Positions 1-9,024 of a DNA stretch of 64,000 nucleotides are shown in pieces. Under the pieces are notes generated by a model. That model had not been told where the DNA came from. It did not search any database and saw only the letters and a list, made by a program, of their open reading frames with translations. How positions within the stretch are numbered: position 1 is the stretch's first letter; every line of letters starts with the position of its first letter. Source of the stretch: Sphingobacterium sp. SRCM116780 (lineage in GTDB: Bacteria; Bacteroidota; Bacteroidia; Sphingobacteriales; Sphingobacteriaceae); NCBI RefSeq assembly GCF_021442025.1, contig NZ_CP090446.1, positions 1,860,001 through 1,924,000 on the forward strand, given 5' to 3'. Made by a program: the position numbers and the translations under genes.

Positions 1-430
1 CTATTGGCGTTACTTCAACTAAGTAATGATATAGTCCTTTAAAATTCTTAATCGCATCTATCTTATCTAAATAAGGTTTAATAGGACTTATACCTAATTG
101 ATCACGTTTATCAAAATTAATATAGGATTGATATAAATCACCAATTTTTTGACCATCTGAACCTTTTTCAAAAGTTTTGCCTAATGACTCTTTTAAAACT
201 TTTAAAGTAGCAATATCTGTATTTTCACGAAGTTCATCGAAAGAGCCCCATCTAGCTCTATCAGAAGGTATGGTTACTGTTTTCATCCATTGACCATTTA
301 CAAAATTATAAAAGTCATCTTGAGGACGTACACTTTTATCCATAAATGCTGGATTTATTGCTGGTTTTTCTTGTGCAAAAATCGCTCCTCCACACATCAT
401 TAAAGCAGCTAGGACTGCATGTTTTTTCAT
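1..430 (-). CDS. M13 family metallopeptidase, N-terminal part (cut by window edge)
   Basis: The first 143 residues of a zinc endopeptidase of the M13 (neprilysin/PepO) family are present; the rest lies left of the window. A signal peptide ending in AIFAQ is followed by the family's N-terminal signature, here PQDDFYNFVNGQW, then a conserved lid-region segment (GSFDELRENT). The catalytic HExxH lies outside, so activity cannot be judged. M13 enzymes cleave small peptides outside the cytoplasm. The ATG at 430 is preceded by a TAAGTTTG -7 box at 461-468 on the same strand. The gene is divergent from the gene at 515. Confidence 0.9.
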   Translation of the reverse strand, partial: MKKHAVLAALMMCGGAIFAQEKPAINPAFMDKSVRPQDDFYNFVNGQWMKTVTIPSDRARWGSFDELRENTDIATLKVLKESLGKTFEKGSDGQKIGDLYQSYINFDKRDQLGISPIKPYLDKIDAIKNFKGLYHYLVEVTPI

Positions 431-460
431 ATTATAGTTTATTTTGTTTTAATTTAATGA

Positions 461-468
461 CAAACTTA
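461..468 (-). promoter_or_regulatory. Bacteroidota -7 box for the M13 peptidase
   Basis: Reads TAAGTTTG on the minus strand and matches TAnnTTTG, 31 bp upstream of the ATG at 430. No clear -33 TTG is seen. Confidence 0.5.
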
Positions 469-482
469 GTAAAAGTTAGTAT

Positions 483-490
483 TATGTTTG
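483..490 (+). promoter_or_regulatory. Bacteroidota -7 box for the gene at 515
   Basis: TATGTTTG matches TAnnTTTG. It overlaps a possible TTG start at 488, so that TTG cannot be the translation start if this promoter is used. The downstream ATG at 515 fits. Confidence 0.5.
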
Positions 491-514
491 CATAACAATA
501 TTGTTAAATTCCAT

Positions 515-1159
515 ATGATCGTAGAAATAGCTGGAAAAAAATATCAAATCGTAATGACGGATACAAAAAGTATTCGAATTGATAATCATCAAGATCCTCC
601 TATCCTATATACTTCCGCTAATTTTAATCTGACGACTGTAGAACAATTTGTCAAGAACAACAAGATAAATACCCTCATATCTGAGGAAATAGTTTACGCG
701 GATGAACCTATCTGTATTTTTCAACAAAATTATCTGATAAAGATTATTAAGAACCAACCATCAAACAAAGTAATACTGAAAAATAAAACCGTTACCATTT
801 ATTGTAAAAAGAATAGTAATTATCGGACACAATTAGTCCTATGGCAAAAACAATTTGCCATGAATCAATTATTGGATGTTGTTGCTTATTGGGAAGAAAA
901 ATTGGACGTGTTGCTTGAAAGTATTGCTTTAAAATCTCTTAGCAAAAATCTCTATGCTATTAATCAGTCCAAAAAAACGATTACTTTTCATTCTAAAATA
1001 ATGAATTTATCAATTTCTGAAATGAAATATCTCATATTTAAAGCTATTGCAGATTTATTTAGATTTACTTCTGAAAGTATACATCAGTATTTTCCTACAG
1101 CACAAATCATTCAAGATCAAATTGCATATACACTTCAATCATGTCAACAATCAGATTAA
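515..1159 (+). CDS. Hypothetical protein, possible degenerate YgjP/SprT-like metallopeptidase
   Basis: About 214 residues with no signal peptide. I do not recognise it with certainty. The order of segments resembles the YgjP-type (DUF45) metal-dependent hydrolases: an N-terminal beta-rich part, a middle segment of the type seen before the family's active site (LDVLLESIALKSLSKNLYAI), then a helix where HExxH would be, followed by a FTSESIHQYFP tail like the family's HSxxFW segment. In place of HExxH the sequence reads KAIAD, so zinc binding is unlikely. The ORF extends upstream to a TTG at 488, but that lies in a -7 promoter box, so ATG 515 is chosen. It overlaps the next gene by 19 bp, suggesting translational coupling. 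Confidence 0.6.
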   Translation: MIVEIAGKKYQIVMTDTKSIRIDNHQDPPILYTSANFNLTTVEQFVKNNKINTLISEEIVYADEPICIFQQNYLIKIIKNQPSNKVILKNKTVTIYCKKNSNYRTQLVLWQKQFAMNQLLDVVAYWEEKLDVLLESIALKSLSKNLYAINQSKKTITFHSKIMNLSISEMKYLIFKAIADLFRFTSESIHQYFPTAQIIQDQIAYTLQSCQQSD

Positions 1160-1503
1160 AAATAAATATAAGTAACATTGAATTGCAGGAAATAGAGCAA
1201 AATCATCAAATCCTCTTGACAAAGATGTCGCTAGATGATATGAAGCAAATTCAAGATACTGTTTTTGATAGTTTAACAGATAAAGATGGGGCTCCTCAAG
1301 TTGGAGATCTCTTTGTCTCTATATTTGATATGGACAATTTGAAAACCAAAGGAAGATTTAGACTTACCTTTAATATAAACAGACAGTTTTGTTGTAGCGA
1401 CATTAATTCCTGTAAATCAGACTATATTGACTTAAACTTCACCTATGTAAATGATCAATTTGAAGCTGTAGGTAGTTTTATGAACTGGGATATGGATAAT
1501 TAA
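1141..1503 (+). CDS. Hypothetical protein, 120 aa
   Basis: Small acidic protein without signal peptide or membrane segment and not recognised. It contains three cysteines in a short stretch (FCCSDINSC, about residues 86-94), which could bind metal, but no partner motif is seen elsewhere. Its start lies inside the end of the preceding gene (19 bp overlap, other frame), so the two are almost certainly one transcript. It is followed by a convergent lipoprotein gene 42 bp on. Confidence 0.65.
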   Translation: MSTIRLKINISNIELQEIEQNHQILLTKMSLDDMKQIQDTVFDSLTDKDGAPQVGDLFVSIFDMDNLKTKGRFRLTFNINRQFCCSDINSCKSDYIDLNFTYVNDQFEAVGSFMNWDMDN

Positions 1504-1545
1504 TAGAAACTCAATTCGATAATAAAAATCAAAAAAATAGTCCAG

Positions 1546-2598
1546 TTATTTCAACGAAATAGAATTCTCTTTTAACATTGTTTTAAACTTTGAATTCCGG
1601 ATATAACGATTAAACTCATGACTTTTCATCCCTGAAAAATCAGTTTTTTCAAAAAAGTCATAATGCTTTATTAATTCATTGTATACATTGTCTCTATAAC
1701 CCAGATCCGTTGGATTTAATTTATCAGAAAGAAATCCAACAAATTTCTTCAGTGTATTATCCGTGTTATTGATGGTGATATGTATCTTTTTTACTTGAGG
1801 GCTAAAAGAACGAAAAGAATCATCGCCATTATGCAGGTCTTTTGATTTAAAATCAACTAAACCTACAGCTGGAGCAAGCATAATACAGGTGATTCTATTC
1901 CCATTTTCCAATAGTGTTTTGGAACCATCCACATCTACATTATGAATTTCTTTTGTTTCCTGTGCAAATTTTTCATTGAAAGGGGGTGTACTTAATGCAC
2001 TCAGAACAACGGAGGCTCCTCGACTATGTGAAATGATATAAACATCTTTGTTCGAAATAGCATTTAGGATTCTGCGCAAACCAAACTCACCAGCCATTTG
2101 ACTAAATGAAGTGGCAGTAAACCAGACTTTAGCACCTCCAAAAGGATTAGAAGTCGATAATCCATCCCAATAAAAACGGATAATCTCATCATCTTGCGTA
2201 TTTGTTTTAATTAACTTTTGAATATAACTGTAACTCTCATTCACTTGTGCATTGGCGGCATTAAATCCATGAACTAAAATAAAAACACGTTTCTTTGATT
2301 TCACTTTTTCTTTGAGCTCCTTTAGTTTATTACCTTCAAAACCGGTAAGCTTATCGGTAATTCCACGCTCAGTCGCTATCTTCATTAAAGAATATTCATC
2401 CTTTTTTCCATTGCGAGGTGGATTTCCATAATTTTTACGCCAGTTATCTGGATAAAAATTACCATTTTGGTCAACGAATGAATTTACAATATTTGGCTTT
2501 ACAAATGAATTAGGTGTTTGGGAACTAGGTACATTATGCATAATTCCGCATGAAGAAATAAAAATTACTAAAAATAAATAACGCAAGTGTAAATTCAT
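1546..2598 (-). CDS. Lipoprotein alpha/beta hydrolase (DUF900-like)
   Basis: 350 residues. A lipobox around Cys17 (VIFISSC) predicts a membrane-anchored lipoprotein. The core is an alpha/beta hydrolase: strand RVFILVHGF near residues 104-112 supplies the oxyanion HGF motif, and SHSRG at 190-194 is the nucleophile elbow with Ser192 (first Gly of GxSxG replaced by Ser, as in DUF900-type relatives). FYWDG near 142 also fits that family. Substrate unknown; an esterase or lipase role outside the cytoplasm is the general expectation. Single gene, convergent with the pair before it. Confidence 0.75.
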   Translation of the reverse strand: MNLHLRYLFLVIFISSCGIMHNVPSSQTPNSFVKPNIVNSFVDQNGNFYPDNWRKNYGNPPRNGKKDEYSLMKIATERGITDKLTGFEGNKLKELKEKVKSKKRVFILVHGFNAANAQVNESYSYIQKLIKTNTQDDEIIRFYWDGLSTSNPFGGAKVWFTATSFSQMAGEFGLRRILNAISNKDVYIISHSRGASVVLSALSTPPFNEKFAQETKEIHNVDVDGSKTLLENGNRITCIMLAPAVGLVDFKSKDLHNGDDSFRSFSPQVKKIHITINNTDNTLKKFVGFLSDKLNPTDLGYRDNVYNELIKHYDFFEKTDFSGMKSHEFNRYIRNSKFKTMLKENSISLK

Positions 2599-2742
2599 AT
2601 GACTTAAAAATTTTATTCTAAAATAGTGTTAAAACGTCATTATTCTAAAATTGTTCTGTTAAATTCAATATATAAATTATTTAATTGGATTTATAGCAAT
2701 TTCGTTTTATTCCAATATGACTATAAGGTAAAATCTCGGCAC

Positions 2743-2750
2743 TATGTTTG
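2743..2750 (+). promoter_or_regulatory. Possible -7 box upstream of L,D-transpeptidase
   Basis: TATGTTTG matches TAnnTTTG, 97 bp before the ATG at 2847. No -33 TTG is visible at the right distance, so it is weak. Confidence 0.3.
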
Positions 2751-2846
2751 GTAATCAATTATTCCAGAAAAGTACATATTTAAGATTTTAAACTTTTCGG
2801 AAAACTCGATTCATTCGAAACACTCAATAACAATGAGCCATATTTT

Positions 2847-3896
2847 ATGAAGTATTCGCATATTACCTCTATTTTACTATATAGTATATTAGTCTCTGCT
2901 TTATTTATTTCTTGTCAAGATGGACAATCAAAAAATAATAGACAAGACAATAAAACGAAACATACTGCAGACTCATTAGCAGAAATAAAAAAGAAAGAAA
3001 TAGAAATAGAGAAATCCAAACCAAAAAAGGCAGAGGATATCGAAATTTCAAAAGATCTTCAGTATGACAAATACACACTTGAAGATACTTATCCCTACAA
3101 AGATACAGTTCGTCATTTTCAATGGGATAAAATTAAAGAAAGGTTAGCCTTTGTTGAGAATTTCCAAGATGGTAAATCGGTCTATGGTGTTTTACAAAAT
3201 TATCAAAATTCAAATGGAGAAGCACCCACGATCTCTAATTTTAAAAGAGATGTATACAAACGTGTTACAGATTCTTTAGGAACTGAACGGTACCAAGCTG
3301 CACCCTTGTACAGTGATGGGGAAACAAAATTACCGACAATCTACGGAAAAGATGGGTGGTTGGTCAAGTTACAAAGTAGTGATACATTGGAACCCGTAAA
3401 AGTTGAAGGTGTCTCCTTTAATGGGGTTTGGGAAGTTCCTAAGAAATATTTAAAAACCATTGGTGATTCAGTGATATTTGATAAAGTTATCGTTGTCGAT
3501 GTTACAAATCAAAATATTTGCACATTAGATCGTACAGAAAAAGGATGGGTAGTTCGTAGCATGAACCCTTCTACAACAGGCAGGCACAAGCCTCCACATG
3601 CACAAGAAACCCCCACTGGGATGTATGTTATTCAAGAGCATAAGTCTAAAATGTTCTATTATAAGGATGGTACGAAGACTTACGAGGGCTATGCTCCTTT
3701 TGCAAGTCGATTCACTGCTGGTGCCTATATACACGGCGTTCCTGTCAATAATCCTAAGGGAAGTATCGTGGAATATAGTTCAACTTTGGGTACGATACCT
3801 CGGTCTCATATGTGTGTCAGAAACGCGTCATCACATGCTCAGTTTGTTTATAAAAGGTCAAAAGACTTTCAGACTTTAGTCATAATTATTGATTAA
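2847..3896 (+). CDS. L,D-transpeptidase (YkuD family) lipoprotein
   Basis: 349 residues with a lipobox (SALFISC, Cys23) and a charged Lys/Glu-rich linker, then a C-terminal YkuD domain. The domain shows ETPTGMYVI and YIHGVP (the His of the HG motif) and ends in the catalytic segment SHMCVRNAS. The Cys and Arg of the usual SxGCxR signature are kept, while the usual Gly before Cys is Met. Such enzymes form or edit 3-3 peptidoglycan cross-links or attach proteins in the periplasm. It lies 81 bp before a second, different L,D-transpeptidase-like gene on the same strand. Confidence 0.8.
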   Translation: MKYSHITSILLYSILVSALFISCQDGQSKNNRQDNKTKHTADSLAEIKKKEIEIEKSKPKKAEDIEISKDLQYDKYTLEDTYPYKDTVRHFQWDKIKERLAFVENFQDGKSVYGVLQNYQNSNGEAPTISNFKRDVYKRVTDSLGTERYQAAPLYSDGETKLPTIYGKDGWLVKLQSSDTLEPVKVEGVSFNGVWEVPKKYLKTIGDSVIFDKVIVVDVTNQNICTLDRTEKGWVVRSMNPSTTGRHKPPHAQETPTGMYVIQEHKSKMFYYKDGTKTYEGYAPFASRFTAGAYIHGVPVNNPKGSIVEYSSTLGTIPRSHMCVRNASSHAQFVYKRSKDFQTLVIIID

Positions 3897-3977
3897 CAAT
3901 AATTAACATATTGGTTTCCAATTTTTTACTATCTTTAATTCTTAAGTTTGTACTTGAAAAACGAAAAAGGATTAATT

Positions 3978-4739
3978 ATGGGAAAATTACTGTTCATTTT
4001 TTTTATGGGTTTAAATTTATCTATCTTTTCTAAATCAGATAGTTTACCAAGCACAGAAAACCATGAAAAGCAAATTACAATTACAAAAAAAATATCGAAG
4101 GTTGACTCGTTATACGAAAATATGAATCTGTCGAATGTTGTCAATTACAAAGCATTCAAAGAAGCGATGGAAGGCTATCGACTACTTCCTGCTAAGAATA
4201 AGGATATAATAACAATTATTGATTTTACATTAGCATCAACAGAAAAAAGACTAGTCGTATTGGATCTTAAAAACGAGAAGGTGTTATTTCATTCACTCGT
4301 TTCACATGGTAAAAATAGTGGTGATAATTACGCTACTTCTTTCTCAAATAGACCGGAATCATTCCAAAGTTCATTAGGGTTTTACGTTACCGAAAACACT
4401 TATCAAGGTGAAAACGGATATTCTTTGGTATTGAATGGATTAGAGAAAGGTTTTAATGATCAAGCTAAAGCTAGAGCGGTTGTTATACATGGTGCTGATT
4501 ACTGTAGTCTAAATGTAGTGGATATCTTGGGGCGACTAGGTCGTAGTTATGGCTGTCCGGCATTGCCAAGAGAATTAAGCAGGCCAATTATCAATACGAT
4601 TAAAGATGGATCACTCCTCTTTATTTATGCTGATAACAAAGAATACTTAGCGAAGTCGACCGTACTTAATCATCATAACGAGCTGATGGCTCATTATCAA
4701 GACGATATGGGTGCGGACAGATTAGGTACTATAAACTAA
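3978..4739 (+). CDS. Murein L,D-transpeptidase catalytic-domain family protein (YkuD_2)
   Basis: About 253 residues with an N-terminal signal peptide. The body matches the YkuD_2 type: FTLASTEKRLVVLDL, SLVSHGKNSG and YATSFSN, then VIHGADYCS and catalytic SYGCPALP near the C-terminus (Cys in GCPA). The reading frame is open to a TTG at 3948, but the ATG at 3978 directly opens the signal peptide (MGKLLFIFF) and is preferred. A possible -7 element TATCTTTA lies at 3930-3937. Predicted periplasmic; members are found across Bacteroidota and are poorly characterised. Confidence 0.8.
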   Translation: MGKLLFIFFMGLNLSIFSKSDSLPSTENHEKQITITKKISKVDSLYENMNLSNVVNYKAFKEAMEGYRLLPAKNKDIITIIDFTLASTEKRLVVLDLKNEKVLFHSLVSHGKNSGDNYATSFSNRPESFQSSLGFYVTENTYQGENGYSLVLNGLEKGFNDQAKARAVVIHGADYCSLNVVDILGRLGRSYGCPALPRELSRPIINTIKDGSLLFIYADNKEYLAKSTVLNHHNELMAHYQDDMGADRLGTIN

Positions 4740-4907
4740 GTAGTGATCTAGCTTAACTAGAGAATATTGTTATTTCCACATACTAATTTAATATATCAAT
4801 TTTGAAGTGGCAATAACAGTTTCTTTAAATAAATAAAAGCCAAATTAATTCAACATTAATTTGGCTTTTATTATTATGATAAGTATAAATTTGATTTCAA
4901 GCCCCCT

Positions 4908-5759
4908 TTATTGCGTAATAATATCTAATAAATAGAAAACTGCAAAGATAACAGATGCTACTCCATTCGTGGTCATAAAAGCACGATCAACTCGACTCAA
5001 ATCTTTGGGGCTTACAATACGATGCTGATAAATAAGCAAACTTGCATAAAATAAAACTCCGATATAATAAAACCAACCTACATGCATATAAAAAGCGGGT
5101 AGTAATACAAATATAAAAGAGAGTACATGCAGCACTTCTGAAACCCGCAATGCTCCCTTTGCTCCTAGCCAAGCAGGAATGGAATTCAATCCATTTTCAC
5201 GGTCGAATTCTTCGTCTTGCAATGCATAAATAATATCAAATCCACTTACCCAACATAATACTGCTAGGCCATACCATATGGGCACAATATGAAATTGCCC
5301 GGTTACAACTAAATAAGCACCTATTGGTGCTAACCCTAACCCCAACCCCAATACTAAATGACATAACGCCGTTATCCGCTTGGTATAAGAATAAAAGAGC
5401 ACGACAAATAAAGCAATAGGTGAAAGCATAAAACATAGGCTATTTATAAAATAAGTTGCAACGACAAACACGAAACAATTGAATATGGTGAAAAGCAAAG
5501 CGCCTTTAGCCGTAATTCGACCTGCAGGAATGTCACGCATCGTTGTTCGGGGGTTAATAGCGTCAATATCACGATCCAAATAGCGATTAAAAGCCATTGC
5601 TGCATTCCTTGCGGTAACCATACAAACAAGCATCAAGATCAATAACTTCCAATCGAACACGTGGTTGGTTGTATGAATAGCCAAGAAAAAACCAATGATA
5701 GCAAAAGGCAAAGCAAAAATGCTATGCGCAAACAAAACCAAGGATAAATATTTTTTCAT
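4908..5759 (-). CDS. UbiA family prenyltransferase (4-hydroxybenzoate polyprenyltransferase-like)
   Basis: 283-residue integral membrane protein with about eight or nine hydrophobic segments. It carries both Mg/diphosphate-binding Asp motifs of the UbiA family: NRYLDRDID near residue 57 and the second motif QDEEFDREN near residue 181. These enzymes attach an isoprenoid chain to an aromatic acceptor in quinone synthesis; in Bacteroidota that is usually a menaquinone route, and some relatives act in the futalosine pathway (MqnP). The acceptor cannot be read from sequence. Its start is 6 bp after the yihA stop, so it is the second gene of a yihA-ubiA operon. Confidence 0.85.
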   Translation of the reverse strand: MKKYLSLVLFAHSIFALPFAIIGFFLAIHTTNHVFDWKLLILMLVCMVTARNAAMAFNRYLDRDIDAINPRTTMRDIPAGRITAKGALLFTIFNCFVFVVATYFINSLCFMLSPIALFVVLFYSYTKRITALCHLVLGLGLGLAPIGAYLVVTGQFHIVPIWYGLAVLCWVSGFDIIYALQDEEFDRENGLNSIPAWLGAKGALRVSEVLHVLSFIFVLLPAFYMHVGWFYYIGVLFYASLLIYQHRIVSPKDLSRVDRAFMTTNGVASVIFAVFYLLDIITQ

Positions 5760-5765
5760 ACGATA

Positions 5766-6398
5766 TTACTCAAAATCTGGAGAAGGATCTATTTCAGGTA
5801 AAACAAATCGTGTATTGATATCAGCAATAGTATCCAATATCGCATCGCAACCAGATTTTACTTCTGCAGAAGTTAAGAAACACTGAGGAATTTCTTCAAA
5901 CCATTCAGAAAGGGCTTTTTTAAATTTCGCCATATTGACATCTGATTTAACTGCGGATTGTTTGTCTGCTTTGGTGAAGACTAACATAAATGGCAAGCCA
6001 TTCTCTCCTAGCCAACAACAAAATTCTAAATCTATTTTTTGAGGTTCATGTCGACTATCAATCAGTACAAATATACATTGCAAATTATCGCGATGTGTTA
6101 AATATCGACGGATGAACTTCTCCCATGCTTCTCGATTTGCTTTTGAAGTTTTGGCAAATCCATAACCAGGTAAATCGACTAGAAACCACTCATCGTTGAT
6201 AATAAAGTGATTGATAAGTTGCGTCTTTCCAGGTTTTTGCGAAGTTTTAGCTAAACCTTTCTTATGAACCATCGCATTGATTAAGGATGATTTCCCGACA
6301 TTGGAACGACCAATAAAAGCATACTCTGGTAGTGTACCTGCAGGCAATTTATCAACTCGTGTATTACTACAGATGAATTCGGCTTTTTTAATTTGCAT
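5766..6398 (-). CDS. yihA: Ribosome biogenesis GTPase YihA/YsxC
   Basis: 210 residues, full family length. G1 is GRSNVGKS (residues 30-37), G3 is DLPGYG, and G4 is TKADK; the TSAEV loop fits G5. This essential EngB-type GTPase acts in late 50S subunit assembly in the cytoplasm. It is the first gene of a two-gene unit with ubiA. A canonical promoter (TTTG, 20 bp, TACCTTTG) ends about 5 bp before its ATG, so the leader is very short or the true start is slightly downstream. Confidence 0.95.
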   Translation of the reverse strand: MQIKKAEFICSNTRVDKLPAGTLPEYAFIGRSNVGKSSLINAMVHKKGLAKTSQKPGKTQLINHFIINDEWFLVDLPGYGFAKTSKANREAWEKFIRRYLTHRDNLQCIFVLIDSRHEPQKIDLEFCCWLGENGLPFMLVFTKADKQSAVKSDVNMAKFKKALSEWFEEIPQCFLTSAEVKSGCDAILDTIADINTRFVLPEIDPSPDFE

Positions 6399-6402
6399 GT
6401 TG

Positions 6403-6434
6403 CAAAGGTACTATAAAACTATCCTTTTGACAAA
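6403..6434 (-). promoter_or_regulatory. Promoter of yihA-ubiA
   Basis: On the minus strand TTTG (6434-6431) is followed after 20 bp by TACCTTTG (6410-6403), matching the Bacteroidota housekeeping consensus with correct spacing. Confidence 0.7.
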
Positions 6435-6535
6435 CTCAACTCCTATTGCTACATTTATAAAAGCAACGGCAATTTGTTTTATTGTAACATTTCGTTGCTA
6501 TTGATTACTAATTATTAAAACTAACTAAATAAAAC

Positions 6536-7477
6536 ATGTTTTTAGAAATCAAAAATGTCGTCAAAGACTACGCTAATCACAGAGCCTTAGATCATGTATC
6601 ATTGAGTATACCTAAGGGTAAAATATTTGGCTTATTAGGTCCTAACGGTGCTGGAAAAACATCTTTAATCCGAATTATTAATCAAATAACGGGGCCTGAT
6701 TCGGGTGAAATCTTATTCGATGGACAACCCTTATCTCCACAACATATAGAACGCATAGGCTATCTTCCTGAAGAAAGAGGGCTCTACAAAAAGATGAAAA
6801 TAGGTGAACAAATGCTTTACTTAGCACAGCTTAAGGGTTTATCTAAAAATGAAGCAACAAAAAGAATCAAAGAATGGTTTGAAAAACTAGAAATGCAAAC
6901 CTGGTGGGATAAAAAAGTAGAAGATTTAAGTAAAGGAATGCAACAGAAGGTTCAATTTATTGCTACAGTTTTACACGAACCCGATCTAATCATCTTGGAT
7001 GAACCTTTTTCAGGATTCGATCCTGTCAATGCTAATATCATTAAAGATGAAATTATCAAACTGAATAAAAAAGGAACTACTATTATTTTCTCTACGCATA
7101 GAATGGAATCGGTAGAAGAATTGTGTGATTATATTGCATTGATTAATCGTTCAAAAAAAATACTAGATGGGAATATTCGAGATATTAAAAATACCTACAG
7201 AAATCAAACGTATAAGATCGAATTACAATCCATTTTAGATGGAAAAGTCCTAGTGGATAATGAACTATATCATATCATTAGTCAAGAAAAGAGCGACGAC
7301 AAAACGACTCTGAATATCAAATTAAATAACAATAGTAGCATCAATCAAGTTATCCAACAGTTACTCCCATTAGGAGAGATACATCAAATATTAGAAATCG
7401 TTCCTTCTATCAATGATATTTTCATCGAACAAGTGACTCTATCAAATAATTCAACTAAAGAAATCAACCATGCATAA
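6536..7477 (+). CDS. ABC transporter ATP-binding protein (NatA-like)
   Basis: 313 residues. Walker A GPNGAGKT (residues about 35-42), a Q-loop region, signature LSKGMQQKVQ, Walker B LIILDEPFSGFDP and H-loop STHRME are all present, so it should hydrolyse ATP. The C-terminal about 90 residues are the accessory domain typical of drug or Na+ ABC-2 exporters (NatA/DUF4162 type). It overlaps the permease gene by 8 bp. The substrate of this exporter is not predictable. Confidence 0.9.
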   Translation: MFLEIKNVVKDYANHRALDHVSLSIPKGKIFGLLGPNGAGKTSLIRIINQITGPDSGEILFDGQPLSPQHIERIGYLPEERGLYKKMKIGEQMLYLAQLKGLSKNEATKRIKEWFEKLEMQTWWDKKVEDLSKGMQQKVQFIATVLHEPDLIILDEPFSGFDPVNANIIKDEIIKLNKKGTTIIFSTHRMESVEELCDYIALINRSKKILDGNIRDIKNTYRNQTYKIELQSILDGKVLVDNELYHIISQEKSDDKTTLNIKLNNNSSINQVIQQLLPLGEIHQILEIVPSINDIFIEQVTLSNNSTKEINHA

Positions 7478-8789
7478 AATATTATTAATCATTAAGCGTG
7501 AATACTTTTCGCGGGTAAAAAAGAAATCCTTTTTATTAATGACATTTTTGGTTCCTTTGTTTTTTATCGCTTTATATGGTGGTATTTTTTACCTAACAAA
7601 GAAAAGTTTTAAAGATGCTCATGCGCATATATATATCCTTGATCAGGAAGGAAGTTATGCTGGGCAACTGAAAAACGATCCCAATATTACATTTACAGTA
7701 AGTGATCAAACCTTGGATAAGTTAAAAGTAAAAATCAAAGATGATGAGCAAAACAGTTCAATTCTGGTTATACCCAAAAATATATATGAAAAATCTGCTA
7801 TCGAATTAATTTCAGCCGATAAATCAAATATTACAATTCAAGATGCCATTGCAAAACAAATGGAAGAAATCATCCGGTTAAAGGAATATAAAAACCTTGG
7901 CATCAACAGCGAATTGTTAAAATCTATTCAACCTAAAATAAATGTCTCTGCCAAGGAACTTACTGATGATGGAGAAGAGAAAAATAGCAATACGGGTATC
8001 GCTATGGGAATTGGAGTTGGTTTGGCTATTTTAGTCTACTTATCTCTTTTTTTATATGGTGTACAAGTGATGCGGGGGGTTATTGAGGAAAAGAGTAATC
8101 GAATTATTGAAGTCATCATCTCATCCGTAAAACCCTTTCAGTTAATGATGGGAAAAATTATTGGGATTGGGATGGTAGGGCTTACACAATTCTTACTTTG
8201 GATTTTACTGACAGGAGGATTAACAGTGCTGGCAAGTAGCCTGTTCATGAACGATAACGATTTAAAAGAAGTTACTACACAACAATCCATACCTTCTAGG
8301 ATGAGTAATGTGAACCCATCTTTACATCAAGATACTGGATTAGGGGTTATACAGAATCTACAATCTGTTAATTTTCTTGAAATTGCCATTTGTTTTTTTC
8401 TATTCTTTTTGGCGGGATACCTTTTGTATAGCGCTATTTTTGCTGCTGTGGGTTCGGCTGTAGATAGTGAAACAGAAGCTAATCAATTTACCATGCCGAT
8501 TACTATGCCTTTGTTATTGACATATGTATTATCCTTTGGTGTGATTATCAATGATCCGAATGGTCCTATAGCAACATGGTTAAGTTTTATTCCCTTCACT
8601 TCACCAATTGCCATGCTCGTTCGTATTCCCTTTGGTGTTCCAACCTGGCAAATCGTTGTTTCCCTTTTCTTATTGATTATAACTTTTTTATTGGTTACCT
8701 GGTTAGCAGCTAAAATATATCGTGTTGGTATTTTGATTTATGGTAAAAAAGCAAATTTCAAAGAAATTATAAAGTGGATGAAATATTAA
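7470..8789 (+). CDS. ABC-2 type transporter permease (NatB-like)
   Basis: 439 residues. An N-terminal membrane segment (LLMTFLVPLFFIALYGG) is followed by a large extracytoplasmic domain to about residue 170, then five or six membrane segments containing the ABC-2 signature region (GVIEEKSNRIIEVIISSVKPFQLMMGKI). It overlaps the ATPase gene start-to-stop and is clearly its partner. This NatB/YhaP-like layout exports small molecules or ions. A strong hairpin follows its stop by about 20 bp. Confidence 0.88.
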   Translation: MHKILLIIKREYFSRVKKKSFLLMTFLVPLFFIALYGGIFYLTKKSFKDAHAHIYILDQEGSYAGQLKNDPNITFTVSDQTLDKLKVKIKDDEQNSSILVIPKNIYEKSAIELISADKSNITIQDAIAKQMEEIIRLKEYKNLGINSELLKSIQPKINVSAKELTDDGEEKNSNTGIAMGIGVGLAILVYLSLFLYGVQVMRGVIEEKSNRIIEVIISSVKPFQLMMGKIIGIGMVGLTQFLLWILLTGGLTVLASSLFMNDNDLKEVTTQQSIPSRMSNVNPSLHQDTGLGVIQNLQSVNFLEIAICFFLFFLAGYLLYSAIFAAVGSAVDSETEANQFTMPITMPLLLTYVLSFGVIINDPNGPIATWLSFIPFTSPIAMLVRIPFGVPTWQIVVSLFLLIITFLLVTWLAAKIYRVGILIYGKKANFKEIIKWMKY

Positions 8790-8809
8790 TTTAATATACA
8801 CCAACATGT

Positions 8810-8844
8810 AAACAGCTCTTTATCTAGTAGATAAAGAGCTGTTT
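8810..8844 (+). terminator. Terminator of the ABC-2 operon
   Basis: Perfect 16-bp inverted repeat (8810-8825 and 8829-8844) with a 3-nt loop, followed by a T-rich stretch. It lies 20 bp after the permease stop. Confidence 0.8.
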
Positions 8845-8973
8845 ATGTTTAGAACAAATATACTTACCGACTTTCATAACTCGGGGACTACCACTCACCG
8901 AAAATACTCCCCTATTAACCGAGTTTACTTGGTGATTCACCTTATTTCTATCTGGTTATATCCAAATCATGAA

Positions 8974-8981
8974 TACCTTTG
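8974..8981 (+). promoter_or_regulatory. -7 box for the gene at 9025
   Basis: TACCTTTG matches TAnnTTTG, 43 bp upstream of the ATG. No exact -33 TTG is seen. Confidence 0.45.
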
Positions 8982-9024
8982 AATCAATCAATTACAAAAA
9001 AAAGTAAAACTAAATCTTAAAACC

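Noticed and set aside
488..514. Upstream TTG start for the gene at 515
   Set aside because: The TTG lies inside a TAnnTTTG -7 box, so transcription would begin downstream of it.
8810..8844. Riboswitch in the ABC operon 3' region
   Set aside because: A simple perfect hairpin with T-rich tail after the stop codon; nothing beyond a terminator.
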